From assembly GCA_004151065.3 (NCBI GenBank), contig NWUY0300057465.1:13197-23463 (forward strand): DNA of 10,267 nt, in the 5' to 3' direction. The DNA comes from Larix sibirica (taxonomy: Eukaryota > Streptophyta > Pinopsida > Pinales > Pinaceae). The notes under the pieces were generated by a model, which was given only the letters and a program-made list of their open reading frames with translations, did no database searches and was not told where the DNA came from. Below, piece by piece: positions 8,084 through 10,267 of this stretch (position 1 is the first letter of the stretch; each line of letters starts with the position of its first letter). The translations under genes and the position numbers were made by a program.

Positions 8084-8432
8084 TTCTCTCAATTTTTTAA
8101 AAAGTAACTCTGTAGAAATTATGTTGAAAACTATAACTATAATAATTATAATAGAGGAAAAGAGAGATATATTTACTCTGTAAACACATGCACCTTATCT
8201 TTTACATGTAAATATTCACTCCACTTTTAAGGGTGAGATATTCCTCAAGAATCACAAAGAGCCTCAATCAACAATCGACTCATGGCTCATGAAGAGTGAA
8301 CATGTCATACATGAGATTTGAACCTAGGTGGAGATACAAGTACACATTGGTTAATTTGTGACTACATTAGTTAGAAGCAAAATAGTAGCAAATTTGAGCA
8401 ATTTTGATGTATTTTAACTGATGTTCTTATAA

Positions 8433-8556
8433 ATTACTAGCAGACACTATTAATATAGTTTTGTGATAAAAATATATAACTAGTCAACGATTATGTGAAT
8501 ATAAATTACTTATACTTAATACTTATATGTAATTTCGTTATACTAGTATAGTCATT
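8433..8556 (+). repeat. Diverged direct repeat, right copy
   Basis: This partner of 7604-7694 shares a ctagt string, tgtg-a-atataaattact and a tail ending in tcattt in the same order. It is longer than the left copy because of extra bases between the shared blocks. No element type is recognised. Confidence 0.45.
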
Positions 8557-8697
8557 TTAGTGTTTTTTTTATCATTTTAATTATGTTTTTTCATGTTGAA
8601 TTCATTGCTGCAATGTGCACATATGTGTCAAACATGATTTGCAACACTACACCTAATAACATGTACCATATAATTTTTTACTGCAAGGATTGTAACT

Positions 8698-9430
8698 CCT
8701 ACCCCATATATCACTCAAATTAATGCCAATCATGACTGGAAACATATACTATTTCTAAATCATATTCAATCCAAATTTAACTAGTGTTGACACTTGTATC
8801 TACTAGTTGAGTTGTATATTTCATCTTCAATCAATGTTGTACCTACACTTTCTAATTCAACATCACAAATTGATGTGTATTAATACCTCATTGTTTGTGG
8901 GCGACAAAGCACACAAGGATTTGAGTACTTAGTTGATTATGGAGGTGTAAATAGCTGACCCCATTCTGGATTCAAACCTCATGTGATTGCAAGGAGGAAG
9001 CACATGATGTGCTTAAATGTATTGTTAGGTCAACACAAATTGTACAACACCATTTATTTAGTTTTAGATCCATATCGTCGGTCCAAATTTTGGTGTAGTT
9101 TGGAGGTTGAGTTGTATTGACATCCTTGCACATGTTTCAATATGATTGTATTTTTTCTAGATAAGCTGTCAATACTTCATCTCTTAATTGCACCAATGAA
9201 CAATGTCATTTATAATGCTCTAGTTGTAAATAGGTTTATACAATATAATATATAGGTATGGTTATATATGTTTAATTGTGATGTAATATTTATGTATGTA
9301 TTTATTTATTTGACAAAATGCATATCATGAGAAACCCTCTAAGCACTTCCCCTCATTTCGAGGATGGTGTCTGGGGTAAACTGTTTGGTTGTAGTTTTGG
9401 CAGCCTCACCCAATGGGGACATCAAGTGAC
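8698..9430 (+). repeat. Tandem duplication, unit 1
   Basis: This unit is repeated directly at 9431-10115. At the left end the two copies are offset by 730 bases (taatgccaa at 8721 and 9451); at the right end by 673 (aagcacttcc at 9341 and 10014). The difference is mostly due to a block near 8755-8797 present in this copy only. Over 9040-9143 against 9718-9821 I count 9 mismatches in 104 bases. The unit ends inside a SINE-like body on the minus strand, so the junction lies within that element. Confidence 0.9.
8790..9039 (-). mobile_element. Possible tRNA-derived SINE relic in unit 1
   Basis: On the minus strand a B-box-like GGTTTGAATCC lies at 8978-8968, one base from the pol III consensus GGTTCGAATCC. 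An A-box-like TGACCTAAC starts at 9032, 54 bases before it. That distance is longer than in most tRNAs but possible for tRNAs with a long variable arm. The A box is weak. No tail or target-site duplication was found, so the 3' limit is a guess. A self-complementary string, aagcacatgatgtgctt, lies between the boxes at 8998-9014. Confidence 0.35.
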
Positions 9431-9431
9431 A
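9299..9431 (-). mobile_element. SINE-like body, 5' truncated copy
   Basis: This matches the body and A-rich tail of the SINE at 9968-10198, including a shared 28-base block (9341-9368) and the tail written on the plus strand as tatttatttatttgacaaaatg. The tRNA-like head is missing because the sequence switches to the next tandem unit at about 9431. It is on the minus strand, with the tail at the low-coordinate end. Confidence 0.65.
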
Positions 9432-10115
9432 CCCACAATATCATCCAAATTAATGCCAACCATGATCCAAAACATATACTATTTGTATCTGGTGGTTGAG
9501 TTGTATATTTCATCTTCAATCAATGTCGTACCTACACCTTATAATTCAACATCACAATTGATGTGTATTAATACCTCCATATTTGTGGGACGACATGCCA
9601 CACAAGGACTTAGTTGATTACGAAGGTGTACATAGCCTACCCCCCCATGGATTCAAACCTCGTGTGATTGCGAGGAAGTACGTGATGTGCTTAAATGTAT
9701 CGTTAGGTCAACACAAATTGTAAAACACCATTTATTTACTTTTAGCTCCATATCTTTGATCCAAATATTGGTGTAGTTCGTAGGTTGAGTTGTATTGACA
9801 TCCTTGCACATGTTTCAATATAATTACAATATTTTTTCTAGACAAGTTATCAATACTTCATCTCTTAACCACACCAATGAACAATGCCATTTGTCATGCT
9901 CTAGTTGTATATAGGTTTATATAATATAATATATATGTATGGTTATATATAATTAATTATGAAGTAATATTTATTTATTTTTTCAATAAAATGTACATCA
10001 TGAGATATCCTCTAAGCACTTCCCCTCATTTCGAGGATGGTATATGAGGTAAACTGTTTGGTTATAGCTTTGGAAACCTCACTCAGTGGGGACATTGAGT
10101 GAGGGCCACAATATT
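9431..10115 (+). repeat. Tandem duplication, unit 2
   Basis: This second copy of the unit at 8698-9430 begins at acccacaatatcat right after the truncated SINE-like body of unit 1. It lacks about 40 bases present in unit 1 near 8755-8797. Beyond 10115 the sequence continues into the SINE head, which unit 1 lacks, so the duplication breakpoint falls in the SINE. The copies have diverged enough to be old. Confidence 0.9.
9490..9717 (-). mobile_element. Possible tRNA-derived SINE relic in unit 2
   Basis: This is the duplicate of the candidate at 8790-9039. It keeps the same GGTTTGAATCC B-box-like string on the minus strand (9659-9649) and the same upstream TGACCTAAC. Because it arose by tandem duplication, its presence is not independent evidence that the sequence is a SINE. 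Confidence 0.33.
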
Positions 10116-10198
10116 CATAGAGGTAGTTAGCTTGAGGACTTGACCTTGTGACTTCCTGCTTGAAATTCACAACACTCAACCACTCTAGCTAACCCGCC
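9968..10198 (-). mobile_element. tRNA-derived SINE candidate, most complete copy
   Basis: Read on the minus strand, it starts GGCGGGTTAGCTAGAGTGG, with an A-box-like TAGCTAGAGTGG at 10191-10180 and a B-box-like GGTCAAGTCC at 10145-10136, one base short of the consensus. Their starts are 46 bases apart, as in a tRNA. A body of about 150 bases follows, ending in an A-rich tail (about 9984-9969). SINEs are short, non-coding, transcribed by RNA polymerase III and mobilised by LINE proteins. The parent tRNA is not identifiable by eye. No clear target-site duplication was found. Confidence 0.65.
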
Positions 10199-10202
10199 AA
10201 GT

Positions 10203-10223
10203 TATATATATATATATATATAT
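10203..10223 (+). repeat. (TA)n microsatellite
   Basis: This is an uninterrupted TA repeat of 21 bases. It sits exactly between two SINE-like copies, so it probably grew from the tail of the element to its right. Confidence 0.95.
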
Positions 10224-10267
10224 CTTGGGGAAACCCATTAGGCACTTCCCCTCATTTCGAGGATGGT
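10203..10267 (-). mobile_element. SINE-like copy, 3' part, runs off the window
   Basis: The block gcacttcccctcatttcg followed by aggatggt (10242-10267) is shared with the two other copies. It is preceded on the plus strand by a diverged piece (cttggggaaacccatta) and a (TA)n run, which would be its tail on the minus strand. The rest of the element lies beyond the window. Its tail abuts the head of the SINE at 9968-10198. Confidence 0.6.

Larger units (their letters stand above)
7437..8697. other. AT-rich intergenic stretch with decayed repeats, no gene
   Basis: No coding frame or RNA gene can be supported on either strand. The sequence is AT-rich. What it holds is diverged repeat material: a pair at 7604-7694 and 8433-8556, and a fragment at 7950-8083 related to the tandem units further right. 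A perfect 14-base palindrome (catgctatagcatg) lies at 7697-7710. Confidence 0.6.

Noticed and set aside
8313-8378. Another possible tRNA-like SINE head on the minus strand
   Set aside because: GGTTCAAATCTC at 8324-8313 is a fair B box, but the upstream A-box candidate is poor and no body or tail is shared with the other copies.
9318-9617. Plus-strand frame of 99 residues across the unit junction
   Set aside because: It crosses from a SINE body into the next tandem unit, so it arises from the junction of two repeats. It has no motif and no upstream gene signal.
8698-10267. CRISPR-like array from the recurring 26-28-base block
   Set aside because: Only three copies with irregular and very long spacing, in a plant-like repeat setting, all explained as the body of a SINE.

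Overview
The window looks like non-coding, repeat-filled nuclear DNA of a seed plant. It is AT-rich, CpG-poor and contains no intact host gene that I can support. Its main content is one old, nearly full-length non-LTR retrotransposon (LINE) on the minus strand, about 1065-7436. The order DUF4283-like Gag and zinc knuckle, then endonuclease, reverse transcriptase, zf-RVT and RNase H is typical of plant L1-type LINEs. The amount of decayed repeat would suit a large plant genome, possibly a gymnosperm, but nothing here fixes the species.

Region by region: 1-1064 is AT-rich flank with only a short direct repeat and a TATA-like string. 1065-7436 is the LINE, read right to left. It has a short 5' leader, a broken ORF1 (7348-5744), a spacer, a broken ORF2 (5375-1249) and a 3' tail without a clear poly(A). 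ORF2 can be followed through all three minus frames: endonuclease 5375-4700, linker about 4325-4250, reverse transcriptase about 4140-3220, post-RT region 3219-2220, zf-RVT about 2215-1985 and RNase H 1797-1300. Many in-frame stops sit where the family has Gln, Arg or Trp codons, which fits long-term C-to-T decay of methylated DNA.

7437-8697 is AT-rich intergenic DNA. It holds one half of a diverged repeat pair (7604-7694), the other half (8433-8556), and a diverged copy (7950-8083) of part of the array to its right. 8698-10115 is a diverged tandem duplication of a unit of about 0.7 kb (units 8698-9430 and 9431-10115). Each unit carries minus-strand SINE-like sequence. The best SINE (9968-10198) has a tRNA-like head with A- and B-box-like motifs 46 nt apart and an A-rich tail. 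A second copy (9299-9431) is cut at the unit junction, and a third (10203-10267) starts with a (TA)n tail and runs off the window. A further pair of tRNA-like promoter signatures lies inside the two units.

The genes do not form a pathway. The only biological system visible is a dead LINE, which once encoded its own RNA-binding, nicking, copying and RNase H functions, plus SINEs that would have depended on LINE machinery in trans. All reported plus-strand reading frames over the LINE look like shadows of the minus-strand element.
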